Assembly (NCBI GenBank): GCA_036186865.1 | Contig: AP025048.1 | Coordinates: 27,264,687 to 27,328,686 of the forward strand | DNA: 64,000 nucleotides | Origin: Eustoma russellianum | Taxonomy: Eukaryota; Streptophyta; Magnoliopsida; Gentianales; Gentianaceae | Direction of reading: 5' to 3' | Shown: piece by piece, positions 43,548 to 57,059 of the stretch | Layout: each line of letters begins with the position of its first letter | Position numbering within the stretch: position 1 is the first letter of the stretch | Made by a program: the position numbers and the translations under genes | Notes under the pieces: model-generated | What the model was told of the DNA's origin: nothing | Seen by the model: the letters and a program-made list of their open reading frames with translations, nothing else | The model's database searches: none

Positions 43548-46500
43548 TGTAGGATCTGCAAGGCACCACTAGAAGGGGGGTTGAATAGGTGGTGCGGAAA
43601 GTGTGGTTTTTAAAATTTGTGTAAACCTAACCAATTCAACTTCTGAAAACAGATTCTGTTTTCAGGACCAGTTTTAAAACGTTTTTAAAACCAGGTTAGA
43701 GGTCTCCAAAAATTCTGAAATTTTGAGAGAACTTAGCCTCAGATGTTATGAGGGTCCTCTAAAAATTTCAAATTAAAATCCAACCTTTAACCCCTTCAAA
43801 AACCGTTGGTACTCAGATTGCTCGAATCTGCCAAAACCGGTAGATGGTTTTGAAAAATTTATTCCTATTTGTGTGACCGTCCAAATGCTCAGATAATTTA
43901 ACCACTAACTCCTTATACATTATATTTAAATGGGTTGAAACATTTTTGCAAAATTCTTTTGGAAAGTAGGTCAACTATAATCAAAGTCTCAACCTTTGCA
44001 AGTCTGAAAATCAGACTGCACTAGTCTCAGAACTTTGATCGTTTGGTTGACTTATACTTATCCAAAAGGGTTGAAACTTGCGCCAAAAGAACCTTGAAAC
44101 GTGTGGCTGTGTTTTCTGAAAGTTTCGTGATTTTTGAAATTCGTTTACTATTTTTACGGACGTGATTAAAAACAGTAAACAGTGCTGAAACAGAAAATCA
44201 GTGTTGAAAGTAAATGACACCAAGAATTTTATACTGGTTCGGTTATCAACAACCTACTCCAGTCTTCAAGGAACACCTTCCTTGGTTCACACTAATCACA
44301 CACACGCAATACAACTTACCATAGGGTTGATAGAGTTACACCTTAACTCCAACCCTTTACAAACCTTGTATGACGAATACAATTCGCACGAACACCACCA
44401 CCTCGCAAGAATGAAGATTGATCACACCTTGATCAATCTTTTACAAAGATATAGAATGAATGGTGGTCTAAGATAAGTCTATTCAAGAATATGAATATAA
44501 GTACAATAGGCTTTCAAAAAGAAAGAAAAAAAGAGAATGTAGAAGAAGAAGAGCTAGGCTTTTTATCACTTTGATTTTGCAATGCTTGGCCTTGTTTTGT
44601 TTGCTCTCTTCTCTTTCCTTTTAATGTACATAGCCGTCCCCTTGGTGTAGCCTCCCCCTCTTGAAAATTATTTTTTAAGTCCTTGGGAGAGTGTAAGACA
44701 TCATTGTGACAAGGCCTTGCTTACTTGGCATCTTCTTATTGGATGATCATTTAAGCTTCGCTTGCTTGGGTCCTTCTTATTGGATGAATGTTGTCATCAT
44801 TGATGACTTGGAAAAATCTGAGAATTACACTTAAACATGTGCCAAAATCATCACAAAATAACTTCCATAAATCCTAAGATATATCACATAAATTGCAAGA
44901 CAAAAATCCTTCCCAACTAAGGCAAAATTTCGGCCATTAAGTATCATTCCATGCTGAATTTTCAGCATTTGAACCATTCCATTTCATTCAAAATAATGCC
45001 AATTTTAATTTCATTTTTCTTTATAAAATGAATCACCAATTGATGGTAAGGATTACTATCACATGAGAAATGAACTTGGACACTTTCAAGCTCATAAATT
45101 CGGCCACACCATGTCTTCACACATGCTGAAAAATTTCAGCATGTGTGATATGTAGAATATCACACTTTATTAATTTAAATAATATTCAAATCATTTCCAT
45201 TTCTTTCTTCCAATCAATCACACAATAAAAGATGATGAAATATATCATTTTAATATGCTAAAATTCGGCCACCCAAGGTTACCATGCTGAAATTTTCAGC
45301 ATGTGATATAAGAGAGACAAATTTTGAATTCTTACCATTTGTAGCTTCTCTCTTTAATTCACCAACATTGTATGATTGATCCTTGACCAATCAATGTGCC
45401 AACAAGGCTCCAAATAAGCTCCATCTCAGCTGTAGGTGGCGTTGGACATGTTTGTGTATGTGCTGAAATTTATTTTTGCTAACTTTGTAAAATAATGCAC
45501 ATTTAATAATACACACATGTTATATTCCAATCAGCCCTTAATTTAATTTTCTAGAACACTTTAAGATGTATATCATATGTAAAAAGTGTCTAGATACGTG
45601 TCACATGATGTACCAAAAATGTTCCATGTGTTGTGTGCGTAGAATACCGAATTTTCGATATTTATCGATTACCCGATTTTTATCTAATTTAAATTCTAAC
45701 TTTTGCACATGTTATATATATTATGTTATACATAATATATATAATATATACTTTAAATCTCAGCACTTGGCTGGTCTAAAGTGGTACCATTAGCATGTGA
45801 CAAAATTAAACTTGGAATCTTCACATTTTGGCCTTAATGTGGAGTAATTTGTGTGTGCCAACATGGAAATTATTTTTGGCTGAATATTACATGTGACCCA
45901 CGAAAATAATAATGATTTTTGAGGTATAGGGGCTGGCCATCTATTTATGGCAAGTACGTGACACGTTGGCGAAGTTTCGGTATTCGCCCGATACGACAAA
46001 TTTCGGTGTAGAACCTTTTATCGTGTCGTGTTTAATTTGTCATCACCATATCTTATATCATATGATATAAGACCTGAATATACTCATAAATATGAGTTAA
46101 GTATAGTTGTGTGACGTTAACGTACGTACGTAATATATATAACGTGTCGGTAGTACGTTGGAATACATGTGTATGTGCCTTTTTCAAAAAAATCTGAATA
46201 TATATATATCATTATATATATATAGGCGTGTATATATTAAGTGGGGAGGAGGAGAAAAACTTTTCTTCCTTAGCTTTGTTGCCTTTGTGCCTTTTCCAAA
46301 TGTGGCTTCCTTTAATGAACTACTAAGTTTAATAAACTAAGTACTTCACTTAATGAACTAGTTTAGTTCATTTATGGTGGCACCTGAAAATAGTATAAAC
46401 ACAACAAATGTTTGCCATATGATGTAAGCTTTAACGCTTCATGGCTCGTTAGTACGGCAACATTATATATAAGCTAAATAAGGCAAGTAATAGCAATGTA

Positions 46501-46603
46501 TGATGCATACATGTATATAAATCATGCACGTTTATGCTATGCTCGTTTTTGTGCACATTTAAATCATGTATTTGAAAATCACTCAAACCCCTTTTTCTCT
46601 ACA
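43548..46603 (-). repeat. B2 left LTR (3056 bp)
   Basis: It runs from TGTAGGATCTGC to TTCTCTACA. Palindromic sites of the ATGCTGAA/TTCAGCAT type lie at 44950, 45119 and 45293. Confidence 0.93.
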
Positions 46604-46740
46604 ATCTCTCCCTTTTGATGATTTTCAAAATAACCTATACTCATGATTTAAATCCTATCGCTCCCCCTTCAATTATGCATAAATTCAAAATTCGAAATTT
46701 AAATTTCGAGTCCGCTCCCCCTTGATTTATGCAATCACTA

Positions 46741-46810
46741 TCTCTCTCCCCCTTAAATCATGCTTTCTCTCCCCCTTAAATCATGCTTTCTCTCCCCCTT
46801 TATTTTGGAA
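46741..46810 (-). repeat. Reiterated polypurine tracts in B2
   Basis: Three tandem 23-bp units (CTCCCCCTTAAATCATGCTT on the plus strand) each give an AAGGGGGAGAG tract on the minus strand. B1 has a similar but less regular series at 30500-30620, and element A at 970-1115. Confidence 0.85.
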
Positions 46811-46884
46811 AGCAAATCAAAAGATGCCTGTAAAGATAAAAGAATCATGCATTTCATATGCGTGCGTTCGTAAGGGTTATTTAT

Positions 46885-47728
46885 TCAACCCTTTGAAAAT
46901 GTCCCTTTTTGTACCCATATTTGGGTGACCTTTCTAGGTCTTCCAAAAGATGAGAAATGTGATGAGAACGCAACATAATATCTGTTAGGAGCAAATGCGT
47001 TTGGCCTTTGGCCAAGAATCCCATCATGCATGTAGTATGGTTTCTGTTTTTGATAAGCATTTTGGTTTGCATGCACGGGACGTGATCTAGATGCATTTTT
47101 GTGATATGAGTGTCGCGTATGCATCAATTGTTTCTTCTCATATCTATATGGCACATAATTATATTTTGCATGATGTGAAGAAGAAGCACGTTAAGATGTC
47201 ATAAGAGAAGGCCTATGCGTCTTCTTAGATGCCACATATGTCTTTGATGCATCTATTTTCTTAGATGTGATGAATTTGGTTGGTTTATTTTGTGGCTTAC
47301 TTTTCTCAACGTATCCTAGTCCGGTTTTGTCACCATCATGCTTTTGAGATGAAATGATGTGATCTAGCATGTTTGATCCCGTATCAAATTGTTTCATCAC
47401 TTTTCTCTAAATCAGTATTCCTTGATTTCAATGATGAAATCTCTGTCTTTAATGCATTGATGACGCATGATGACTCTTCTTTAGAATCGTTTAATTGAGC
47501 GACAAGATTTTTGTTAGAAGATTCTAACATCTTCTTGTCTTCAATTAATCGCTTCTTTTGTTTTGCAAGAGTTCCAGCAAACTTATGTAACTCAAGATAT
47601 TCAACATATAAATCATCATAAGATAGTTCAGAATCCGAGTCAGAAACAGAATTTACCTCATTTTCAATTAGTGGAGGCATTTGGCTTGACATACCTTCTT
47701 GCTCGGTTTTGTCGCTAGTGGTTGCCAT
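46885..47728 (-). pseudogene. Fused gag fragment of B2
   Basis: The first 20 residues (MATTSDKTEQEGMSSQMPPL) are identical to B1, then the same acidic serine stretch and coiled coil. A one-base gain in an A run near 47400 shifts the frame into 47191-47400 (QFDTGSNMLDHIISSQ). A TAA at about 47191 precedes the final basic segment (46885-47154), which ends VTQIWVQKGTFSKG. Since B2 is young by its LTRs and still broken, the protein seems not to be needed for its movement. Confidence 0.85.
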
Positions 47729-47784
47729 CTCACTAAGATCGTTGGATCCTTTTGATGTGAGTGTTCCTGCGCTCTGATACCAAT

Positions 47785-50700
47785 TGTAGGATCTTCAAGG
47801 CACCACTAGAAGGGGGGGTTGAATAGGTGGTGCGGAAAGTGTGGTTTTTAAAATTTGTTTAAACCTAACCAATTCAACTTCTGAAAACAGATTCTGTTTT
47901 CAGGACCAGTTTTAAAACGTTTTTAAAACCAGGTTAGAGGTCTCCAAAAATTCTGAAATTTTGAGAGAACTTAGCCTCAGATGTTATGAGGGTCCTCTAA
48001 AAATTTCAAATTAAAATCCAACCTTTAACCCCTTCAAAAACGGTTGGTACTCAGATTGCTCGAATCTGCCAGAATCGGTAGATGGTTTTGAAAAATTTAT
48101 TCCTATTTGTGTGAACGTCCAAATGCTCTGAAAATTTAACCACTAACTCCTTGTACACTATATTTAAATGGGTTAAAACATTTTTGCAAAATTCTTTTGG
48201 GAAGTAGGTCAACTATAATCAAAGTCTCAACCTTTGCAAGTCTGAAAAGATTGCACTAGTCTCAGAACTTTGGACGTTTGGTTGACTTATACTTATCCAA
48301 AAAGGTTGAAACTTGCGCCAAAAGAACCTTGAAACGTGTGACTATGTTTTCTGAAAGTTTCGTGATTTTTGAAATTCGTTTACTATTTTTACGGACGTGA
48401 TTAAAAACAGTAAACAGTGCTGAAACAGAAAATCAGTGCTGAAAGTAAATGACACCAAGAATTTTATACTGGTTCGGTTATCAACAACCTACGCCAGTCT
48501 TCAAGGAACATCTTCCTTGGTTCACACTAATCACACACGCAATACACCTTACCACAGGGTTGATAGAGTTACACCTTAACTCCAACCCTTTACAAACCTT
48601 GTATGACGAATACAATTCGCACGAACACCACCACCTCGCAAGAATGAAGATTGATCACACCTTGATCAATCTTTTACAAAGATATAGAATGAATGGTGGT
48701 CTAAGATAAGCCTATTCAAGAATATGAATATAAGTACAATAGGCTTTCAAAAAGAAAGAAAGAAAGAGAATGTAGAAGAAGAAGAGCTAGGCTTTTTATC
48801 ACTTTGATTTTGCAATGCTTGGTCTTGTTTTGTTTGCTCTCTTCTCTTTCCTTTTAATGTACATAGCCGTCCCCTTGGTGTAGCCTCCCCCTCTTAAAAA
48901 TTATCTTTTAAGTCCTTGGGAGAGTGTAAGACATCATTGTGACAAGGCCTTGCTTACTTGGCATCTTCTTATTGGATGATCATTTAAGCTTCGCTTGCTT
49001 GGCACATTCTTATTGGATGAATGTTGTCATCATTGATGACTTGGAAAAATCTGAGAATTATACTTAAACATGTGCCAAAATCATCACAAAATAACTTCCA
49101 TAAATCCTAAGATATATCACATAAATTGCAAGACAAAAATCCTTCCCAACTAAGGCAAAATTTCGGCCATTAAGTATCATTTCCATGCTGAATTTTCAGC
49201 ATTTGAACAATTCCATTTCATTCAAAATAATGCCAATTTTAATTTGAATTTTCTTTATAAAATGAATCACCAATTGATGGTAAGGATTACTATCACACGA
49301 GAAATAAACTTGGACACTTTCAAGCTCATAAATTCGGCCACACCATGTCTTCACACATGCTGAAAAATTTCAGCATGTGTGATATGTAGAATATCACATT
49401 TTATTAATTTAAATAATATTCAAATCATTTCCATTTCTTCTTCCAATCAATCACACAATAAAAGATGATGAAATATATCATTGTAATATGCTAAAATTCG
49501 GCCACCCAAGGTTACCATGCTGAAATTTTCAACATGTGATATAAGAGAGATAAATTTTGAATTCTTACCATTTGTAGCTTCTCTCTTTAATTCACCAACA
49601 TTGTATGATTGATCCTTGACCAATCAATGTGCCAACAAGGCTCCAAATAAGCTCCATCTCAGCTGTAGGTGGCGTTGGACATGTTTGTGTATGTGCTGAA
49701 ATTTATTTTTGCTAACTTTGTAAAATAATGCACATTTAATAATACACACATGTTATATTCCAATCAGCCCTTAATTTAATTTTCTAGAACACTTTAAGAT
49801 GTATATCATATGTAAAAAGTGTCTAGATACGTGTCACATGATGTACCAAAAACGTTCCATGTGTTGTGTGTGTAGAAAACCGAATTTTCGATATTTATCG
49901 ATTACCCGATTTTTCTCTAATTTAAATTCCAACTTTTGCACATGTTATATATATTATGTTATACATAATATATATAATATATACTTTAAATCTCAGCACT
50001 TGGCTGGTCTAAAGTGGTACCATTAGCATGTGACAAAATTAAACTTGGAATCTTCACATTTTGGCCTTAATGTGGAGTAATTTGTGTGTGCCAACATGGA
50101 AAGTATTTTTGGCTGAATATTACATGTGACCCACGAAAATAATAATGATTTTTGAGGTATAGGGGCTGGCCATCTATTTATGGCAAGTACGTGACACGTT
50201 GGCGAAGTTTCGGTATTCGCCCGATACGACAAATTTCGGTGTAGAACCATTTATCGTGTCGTATTTAATTTGTCATCACCATATCTTATATCATATGATA
50301 TAAGACCTAAATATACTCATAAATATGAGTTAAGTATAGTGGTGTGACGTTAACGTACGTACGTAATATATATAACGTGTCGGTAGTACGTTGGAATACA
50401 TGTGTATGTGCCTTTTTCAAAAAATCTGAATATATATATATCATTATATATATATATAGGCGTGTATATATTAAGTGGGGAGGAGGAGAAAAACTTTCCT
50501 TCCTTAGCTTTGTTGTCTTTGTGCCTTTTCCAAATGTGGCTTCCTTTAATGAACTACTAAGTTTAATAAACTAAGTACTTCACTTGATGAACTAGTTTAG
50601 TTCATTTATGGTGGCACCTGAAAATAGTATAAACACAACAAATGTTTGCCATATGATGTAAGCTTTAACGTTTCATGGCTCGTTAGTACGGCAACATTAT

Positions 50701-50837
50701 ATATAAGCTAAATAAGGCAAGTAATAGCAATGTATGATGCATACATGTATATAAATCATGCACGTTTATGCTATGCTCGTTTTTGTGTACATTTAAATCA
50801 TGTATTTGAAAATCATTCAAACCCCTTTTTCTCTGCA
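47785..50837 (-). repeat. B2 right LTR (3053 bp)
   Basis: It is preceded by the primer site (GCTCTGATACCA at 47771-47782 on the plus strand). It ends TCTCTGCA, one base different from its partner. Confidence 0.93.
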
Positions 50838-51561
50838 GATCATGGTGTACGGGGCCATGGGCATCGGTTATGTTGGATCGTGGTGTACGGGCCACGAGTA
50901 GCGATCAGGGTGGATTGTAGTGTACGGGCTATAGGCATCCAGTCAATCCCGGGATCATGCATTGCATATAAGTCTAGGGACATACTGCGTGACATGATTC
51001 TTGTTGCGTGTGACACGTGGATGGAGAGCGTGCATCACGTAGTTGCGCATTTTTATATGGAATGCTTTACTTAACGCATTTACTTTATTCTATGCATGTT
51101 ATATGATATTTATGTGCTATGTGGTTATATCATTTTGGTATACACGTTTTGAATTGGTTTGAGACGACCATCTACTGGGTGATTTTCTGTCACTCATCCC
51201 TACTTTCCAGGTAAGCCAGATGGGGACTACGAACACATCTTTGTTGAGAATTGGACGAACATAGCGGAGTGGGATGGCTGTTAGCTACATTTAAAATACG
51301 AGGGGATTCTGCAGCTGTTTGTTCTTTTTTATACTTTGGAGATTTTTCAGTCTTCAGTATTACCTTTATTATCAGGATTTTTATTCAGTAATGTAATGCC
51401 GATTATTTGAGCTTAATTTAAGCTATGATTTACAATTCCGCGAGAAAAATTTCTACGTCATTCCTGACAAGTAAGAGATTGATTCGATGTCTTGTATTCT
51501 CCTTAGGGAGATACGACAGATGCATTGTTCCCGATGCTAGGGTTCAGGAGCGGGCGCTACA

Positions 51562-51637
51562 GACTCTCACCCTCCTCAGACTCTAGCTATAAGTTGTGTT
51601 AAGATATACTAGGTATGATTGTTGTTGTTGTTGTTAT
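51562..51637 (+). mobile_element. tRNA-type SINE, 3' part
   Basis: GACTCTCACCCTCCTCAGAC, TTGTGTTAAGATATACTAGG and a terminal TTG run (51618-51635) form the typical SINE tail. It continues the part at 39470-39604 after LTR1. Confidence 0.75.
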
Positions 51638-54358
51638 CTTCCTTGACCAATTGACCGCATAGTTATAGATTATTGCTGATATTGTATTCTAAAAAAAATA
51701 CACTCTCTTATCGATCACCATAATGAAAATTATTGGATTTTAGAAAATGTCATTTCATCTCGTCGATCCTTTTTAGAAGACAAAAAGTGGTTAACGGATA
51801 CGAATATTACGTTGACTTAAATTCCACAAAAATATTTCACTTACTGTTATAACTTCTTTTTTCTTGCTTTTAGTTGCCATAGGAAGTAACAAATATAGGA
51901 TTTTATTGATGAGATGACAGTATGAATGTTCCCGTCCAAATTTACGAATATATATTACCTTCATCTTCTTTTAATTTCACGAACTTAAGCCGACAAATCT
52001 TTTTTTTTTTTTCTTTTTTGCTTTTGAAAGCAATCACAGACGTGGTGGTTCAGGTACCTTCAGTGTTTTCAATTACTTTTGCACTCTTTCCTTCCGTAAG
52101 AGCAACACATGAATTTGTTTTCGAGGATGATTGAAATATTCTCTTATATAATAGATCTATAAAGCTGAATTCTTAATTTACATCTTCTACCTAACTCTAA
52201 CAAGCTGCGCCAATAAAAAATTGTAACTCTATGAAACTGTGCTGCGCCAATAAAAAATTGTAACTCTATGAAACTGTGCGGCGTGAAAGATTTAGCCTGC
52301 CCCAACATATTCGGATCCCAACTAGTTGCGGCACATAATTGGATTGCCTTTGATTTTCCCATTGATCTTGACTTCTTCAAAATACACAGATACTCCTATT
52401 TTTACCCATTAATCAAGCCACCAAGGGCTATCAACTATCTATTGAAGCCTTTCTCATTTTTGCCAATAGAAATGAAAAAGGATAGAATACAATAATTCTT
52501 TGGTTAAATGGAAAATCATCCAATAGAAGTGTCTTTGTTATAGACTACGTTTGTCAATATTAAGTAACTATCTCTGTGAAAATTAATTTACTACTGTCAA
52601 TATTAAATTAGACGTCAGACAAATGGAACTCACTCTATACTTTTCCCTTGTTCGTGTTAATACGTTGTCCAGAGAGAGGGTGTTTTTATTTTTCTGTACA
52701 GTTCTACAATTCAACGGAAATAAAGAGTGATCCTTTAGTGGGAAAAAAATACGAACCACAATTTAGGTGACCATCGCACATACGACAAAAAAATTATGCA
52801 TCAATTCTGTAACAATTAGATTTTGTTTTTTTTTTGCATATTCCTTACTTTTACAACGTAAAATCGACCGTTTCCTTTCCTTGGTCTAAAATATTACCCG
52901 ACGTTTCTTTGCAAAATTTCTGAAAAATGGCATCTTCCGTTCTTTTTTCTTTTCACAAAACGAACAAGTACTGTTTATATGGTATGACAACTTGAAATAT
53001 AACAGTAAAAATTAACCGCTGAACTCCCTTTCTATCTTATGACCCTAGACCTAGGTCTTGTTCCACGACTTGACAATAGATAATTTGGTCCAAGTGCATT
53101 TTTCGAGTGCCCAAAACGCAACAACACGACTCAAAAGAATATAAATAAAAGACTAATTTCACTTTACATATCAAAAAATGCTTTCACTACATTGTAATCA
53201 AACATATATTACACATAACAGCCTAATTAACGAGAGGTCATAACCTCCTAATGTATCAAACAAACCATCTAATTGACTCAACAATAAATTAGACTTCAAG
53301 TACATTTTCCTAGCATCCATGGTAACCTTCAGTAAAAGGAAAAGGGATAATGGTAATAAAACCTGGTTCAGTTTTATGCCAAGTATTATTTGTACCATTA
53401 AGTTACCTCATAATACCATGTCACCCCCACCTACCCCACCCCCGGTTTTCCTCTTTCCAAATCAATAACCAAAGGTCTTCATTCCCACCATCATCTTCGC
53501 CACTCAAAATAGAAGAGGCAGGTCAAGGCCGACGAAAACACATATACATACTCGGGCAGTTCAAATTGCCACCACCACCACCAGTGCTCTCCCAATGATG
53601 TACAAACCCAAATGTCAAACAAAACACTAGAATACAAATTAAGCAACCCCACCCCCCACCCCCATCCCAACACAGGCCAGAAAAACAATCCCCTCTTTCT
53701 CCTGTCCACCCACACAAATGTGTGTTGTGTGGGAGTGGGAGCATAAGAAGGAAAACCAGAACAGTGGAGCAAGAGAAAACAGTCGACAAAAAGTGGATCT
53801 AGGGAATCTCCTCAAACAATTAGTCTGGCAGACATTAAAATATAAATTAGTACAGTACCAACAAGTCTGCTCATGCTGATTGTTCCCAAATTCACAAGAG
53901 AAAGTGGGTCAAACAAAGATAAAAAAACACACACCGCCAATGGTTCAATGGACTCTTACAACTCCCTCCAACGCATGCTTATCTAAAAAACACACACTAG
54001 GGAAGAAAAAGAGAGATTCCTGTGAACACAGAGATACCTTAGAAGCTCACCCACTTAACATCCATCAACAAGAAGCAAGCATCTAGGGACATACCCCTTA
54101 GAAGTACATAAACTGAAGCTTCTAACTAAAGCATAACATAACACTAATTTAATATTCGTAACATTTTCTAAACGCAAAATACCTAAATCTGGCTTCCTAG
54201 AACGTAGAAGCAGGGTCTGATGATGCTCCTCTATAGTCTTCTAAATAGTCTCCTTGCTAGTCCTCTGAATATATCTATCGAAACTGAGCTCGTAGATGAA
54301 ATGTGCAATACCAAGAGACCTGAGTGCAACACCTAGGGGAGGTACTTAGAGAGAGATT
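51638..54358. other. Intergenic DNA and 3' flank of the hnRNP gene
   Basis: I see no second gene. A 37-bp unit is duplicated head to tail (52204-52240 and 52241-52277). C-rich tracts lie at 53420-53450 and 53645-53670. The bases from 54358 downwards must include the 3' UTR of the minus-strand gene; its end cannot be placed with confidence. Confidence 0.6.
52204..52277. repeat. 37-bp tandem duplication
   Basis: The two copies starting GCTGCGCCAATAAAAAATTG are identical over 37 bases, so this is a recent local duplication. Confidence 0.9.
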
Positions 54359-56879
54359 CTACCGTGCATAAGGATGATAACGACCACCACCACTATAGCC
54401 TGCCCTACCTCCATACAGTCCTCCAGCTCCCCCATAACCAGCACCAGGGCCAGGTTCATAACCAGAACCTGAACCAGCCCCACCAGAGTAACTGCCAAAA
54501 CCACCTCCTCCTCGGCCATAGGCACCGAACCCACTCCCACCAAAGCCCCCACCATAAGAACCAAAACGACTTGCACCACCACTACCACCATATCCACCAT
54601 AATCACCAAACCTAGTGCCATAATCACCACCTGCAAAACTGCCATAGCGACCACCAAACTCACTAGCACCATCACCAGCACCATATCCACCATAATCACC
54701 AAACCTACTGCCAAATGACCTATATGGAGCAGGGCCAAGACCACCACTGCTAAAACTGCTATAGGAATTGTCAAATCCACCATAATCACCATATGGACGC
54801 CCTCTAGATTCACTAGGAAAAGCGGGAGCAGGAGCTGGGTTTGAGGGTTTCTTTGGTTCAGCCTTCTTGATCTCAACCTACAACACAGAATCATGTTAAC
54901 CTAGAAATTCCTGTTTGTATTAAATTAAGAGGCTCAGACTATGCAGATAACTAGAGTTAGATGCCCCCCTGCCATTCTATGGAACACCATCTTATTGAAA
55001 TGCAAATTGTAACTGGAAGGATGAACGAAATCAATCTGAATGGTGCTTGTCATACCTCCAAGAGAATAAACAATTAAAAACAAAGTTTTCAAAAGCTGGA
55101 TTTTTACAGCAGAGCAATGTCCAAGTGGACATGAAATCACTGAGAACCACTGAAGGCAACTTACCTGATTACCATTCATGTCTATCATATTCCCATCAGC
55201 TAGTATAGTATCAACAACTTGCTCGTTGTCAAACACAACAAACCCAAAGCCACGGGAACGTTTGGTGAAATGATCACATATAATCTCATGCTCAGTTACT
55301 TTACCAAACTTGGAGAAGAATCCCTTGAAATCATCTGCTTCCACCAGATGCCCAAACAAGGAATCAATATATACCCAAAAAACAGAAACATTATCCATAC
55401 AGAGATAGAAACCACCAGCAGAAATCAACAATTGTCCAAGTTTCATGTCTTACCTGCAGAGAGAGAAGTTGGAATTCCACCAACAAAAATTTTCTTTGTC
55501 TTGAAATCTTTTGATTCAGCTGATCCTTTTGGAATTGTTCTTTTAATTTCAACCTGGGTAAAGTAAATAAAATAAAAACAAACAAGACTACATCCCCAAA
55601 TGTCCGACATTTTCATCTAGCCATTCTATCAAAACTATTAATACATAGTCTTTTTAATTAATGGGATTGGGAGAGTGAATTCTGCAAAGAGTGTTTATTT
55701 CATGGTAGGATGTCAACATGGAACATGCTGAATTCTGAAAGATAGCCATATTCATATAGGCAATGGTACTATGTTGAGCAATAAAAAGAGACTAAATCAT
55801 TAAAAAAATGTTCATAAAGTAACATGGTAAGCATATTAACCTAATATACCAAATGACATGCCATAGGAATCTGCGGAAACCAATTAAAAGCATTATGTAA
55901 TTCTTCAGCAGTAACTAGAGAGTTTTTCCAGTTTCATATGCTTCAACCGATGATTGTTAATGATTCCACAGACTTGAGCGAAAAACATCATGAGATCACA
56001 AAAGTTTAGTAGTGCAGGCCACTTCAAGAAAACTAACCCAACCTAGAAACTCATCTGAAAAGCCTGTACCTATTCTACACCTTCTGGACAAGCTAAAGTA
56101 TAGCAAACTGGTTCACAGCTCCGATCAATCATAAACAAGATGCAGGAGAAAAAAGCATTTAAAAAAAGGAACAAGAAAAACATATCTAATTACTAATGAA
56201 ATTTTTTAATAAGAGAGCTTCAGTTGTTCTGCACCAGATCATTATCCAAACAATCTAACAAGAAAAGCGGAGGATTACTATGCAGGCAGAATAAATCAAA
56301 TCACTCACTTGCTTGTCGTTGATAATGTGTATCTCAGCAATGACATTGTCGACAACACTAGGATCAGCATAAGTAATAAAACCGAAGCCCCTTGGACGGC
56401 CAGTGTGCCTATCTTTCATTATCACCGAGTCTGTTATCTCCCCATATTTACCAAAATACTTCACGAATTGATCTATAAAGAGGAGAAGAAAAGACAAGAA
56501 GAATCCTTTTAACAAAAAGGCTGTACTTCAAAAATCAAATGAAATATAAACAAAAGCCCTAATTTAGGCTCTTCAAGAATATGCAGGAAAGAACAGAACT
56601 AAAACATTAAACAAAAGAAACCAAGAATATGCAGGAAAGAACAGAAGTAAAACATTAAACAAAAGAAACCATCTAAGCGTGAAAACTGACCAAGGGTGGT
56701 ATCTTTTGCTAAACCTCCGATGAAAATTTTCCTGCACAGAACACAATGGATGATTAGAAAACCCCCGATTATTTCTTTTCCGAGCAAAACGTCGCTTTTA
56801 CACAAATCGATGACATATAAGGCGAGCGGACAAACCCAGGGCTAGCTCCATCGCCGTAATCCGGTTTCCTGGAACCCAT
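54359..56879 (-). CDS. Plant hnRNP A/B-like protein: two RRMs and a Gly-rich tail (six exons)
   Basis: The exons, in order of translation, are 56836-56879, 56691-56731, 56309-56472, 55454-55553, 55165-55334 and 54359-54877. All introns are GT-AG, and the joined length is 1038 nt for 345 residues. It starts MGSRKPDYGDGASPG. RRM1 has KIFIGG (RNP2) and RGFGFITY (RNP1). The linker is VEIKRTIPKG. RRM2 has KIFVGG and RGFGFVVF. VEIKKAEPKKPS leads into a tail of GDYGG, FGSYGG and related Gly/Tyr/Ser repeats, ending RYHPYAR. This is the layout of Arabidopsis proteins such as At3g13224. Such proteins bind pre-mRNA in the nucleus and are linked to splicing and RNA transport. The tail may also phase-separate (inference). 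No stops or shifts are present, and it is the only intact gene here. Confidence 0.93.
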
Positions 56880-56960
56880 CGCGTTCTTGCGTTGAAGCGG
56901 AGAGAGAATGAGGGCGAGAGGAATCGGAAAGAGCGGCGGCAAACACTTGGCTGATATAGG

Positions 56961-56969
56961 CTAGGGTTT
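56961..56969 (-). promoter_or_regulatory. Telo-box in the hnRNP gene leader
   Basis: AAACCCTAG on the minus strand, about 90 bases before the start codon. Telo-boxes are common near start sites of plant genes for ribosomal and RNA-binding proteins. Confidence 0.65.
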
Positions 56970-57018
56970 GATTTCGTGTTCTTGTTAATAGGAAGGCCGC
57001 TGATTGGGATACGCTCCC

Positions 57019-57025
57019 TTATATA
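57019..57025 (-). promoter_or_regulatory. TATA box of the hnRNP gene
   Basis: TATATAA on the minus strand, in GGCTGTATATAAGGGAGC. It is about 140 bases before the start codon, so the 5' UTR would be about 110 bases. Confidence 0.65.
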
Positions 57026-57059
57026 CAGCCAGTGGGTCTACCGATTCCCTGTAGTTTTG

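Larger units (their letters stand above)
43548..50837 (-). mobile_element. Complete non-autonomous SIRE derivative (B2)
   Basis: The element is 7290 bp with the exact TSD GATCA (43543-43547 and 50838-50842). The LTRs are 3056 and 3053 bp and nearly the same over their whole length, so insertion was recent. The internal region (46604-47784) has only a broken gag fragment. It entered a tandem-repeat stretch (unit with GGTGTACGGGCCATAGGCA) of LTR1. It shows that family B moves as a unit without the TRIM seen in B1. Confidence 0.95.
39605..51561 (+). mobile_element. Gypsy-type solo LTR1, interrupted by LTR2 and B2
   Basis: The pieces are 39605-41100, 43501-43547 and 50843-51561, together about 2.26 kb. 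It starts TGTTACAGCC and ends GCGGGCGCTACA. Its end is homologous to the D LTR end and to LTR2, so it is a related gypsy family. No coding region accompanies it. The flanks (GTTTG and GACTC) do not match as a TSD, although both lie in one SINE, so the borders may have been altered. A GC-rich stretch at 40480-40640 carries repeated GGCC/ACCAG motifs. Possible leader-intron signals are AAG|GTATGT (39932) and TTTCCAG (51203-51210). Confidence 0.8.

Noticed and set aside
39600..51566. TSD of LTR1 (GTTTG and GACTC)
   Set aside because: The pentamers do not match. I kept the LTR call on its ends and homology but did not claim a TSD.
54364..54615. Plus-strand frame opposite the last hnRNP exon
   Set aside because: It is the antisense of the Gly-rich repeat tail; the sense frame is spliced in with conserved RRMs.
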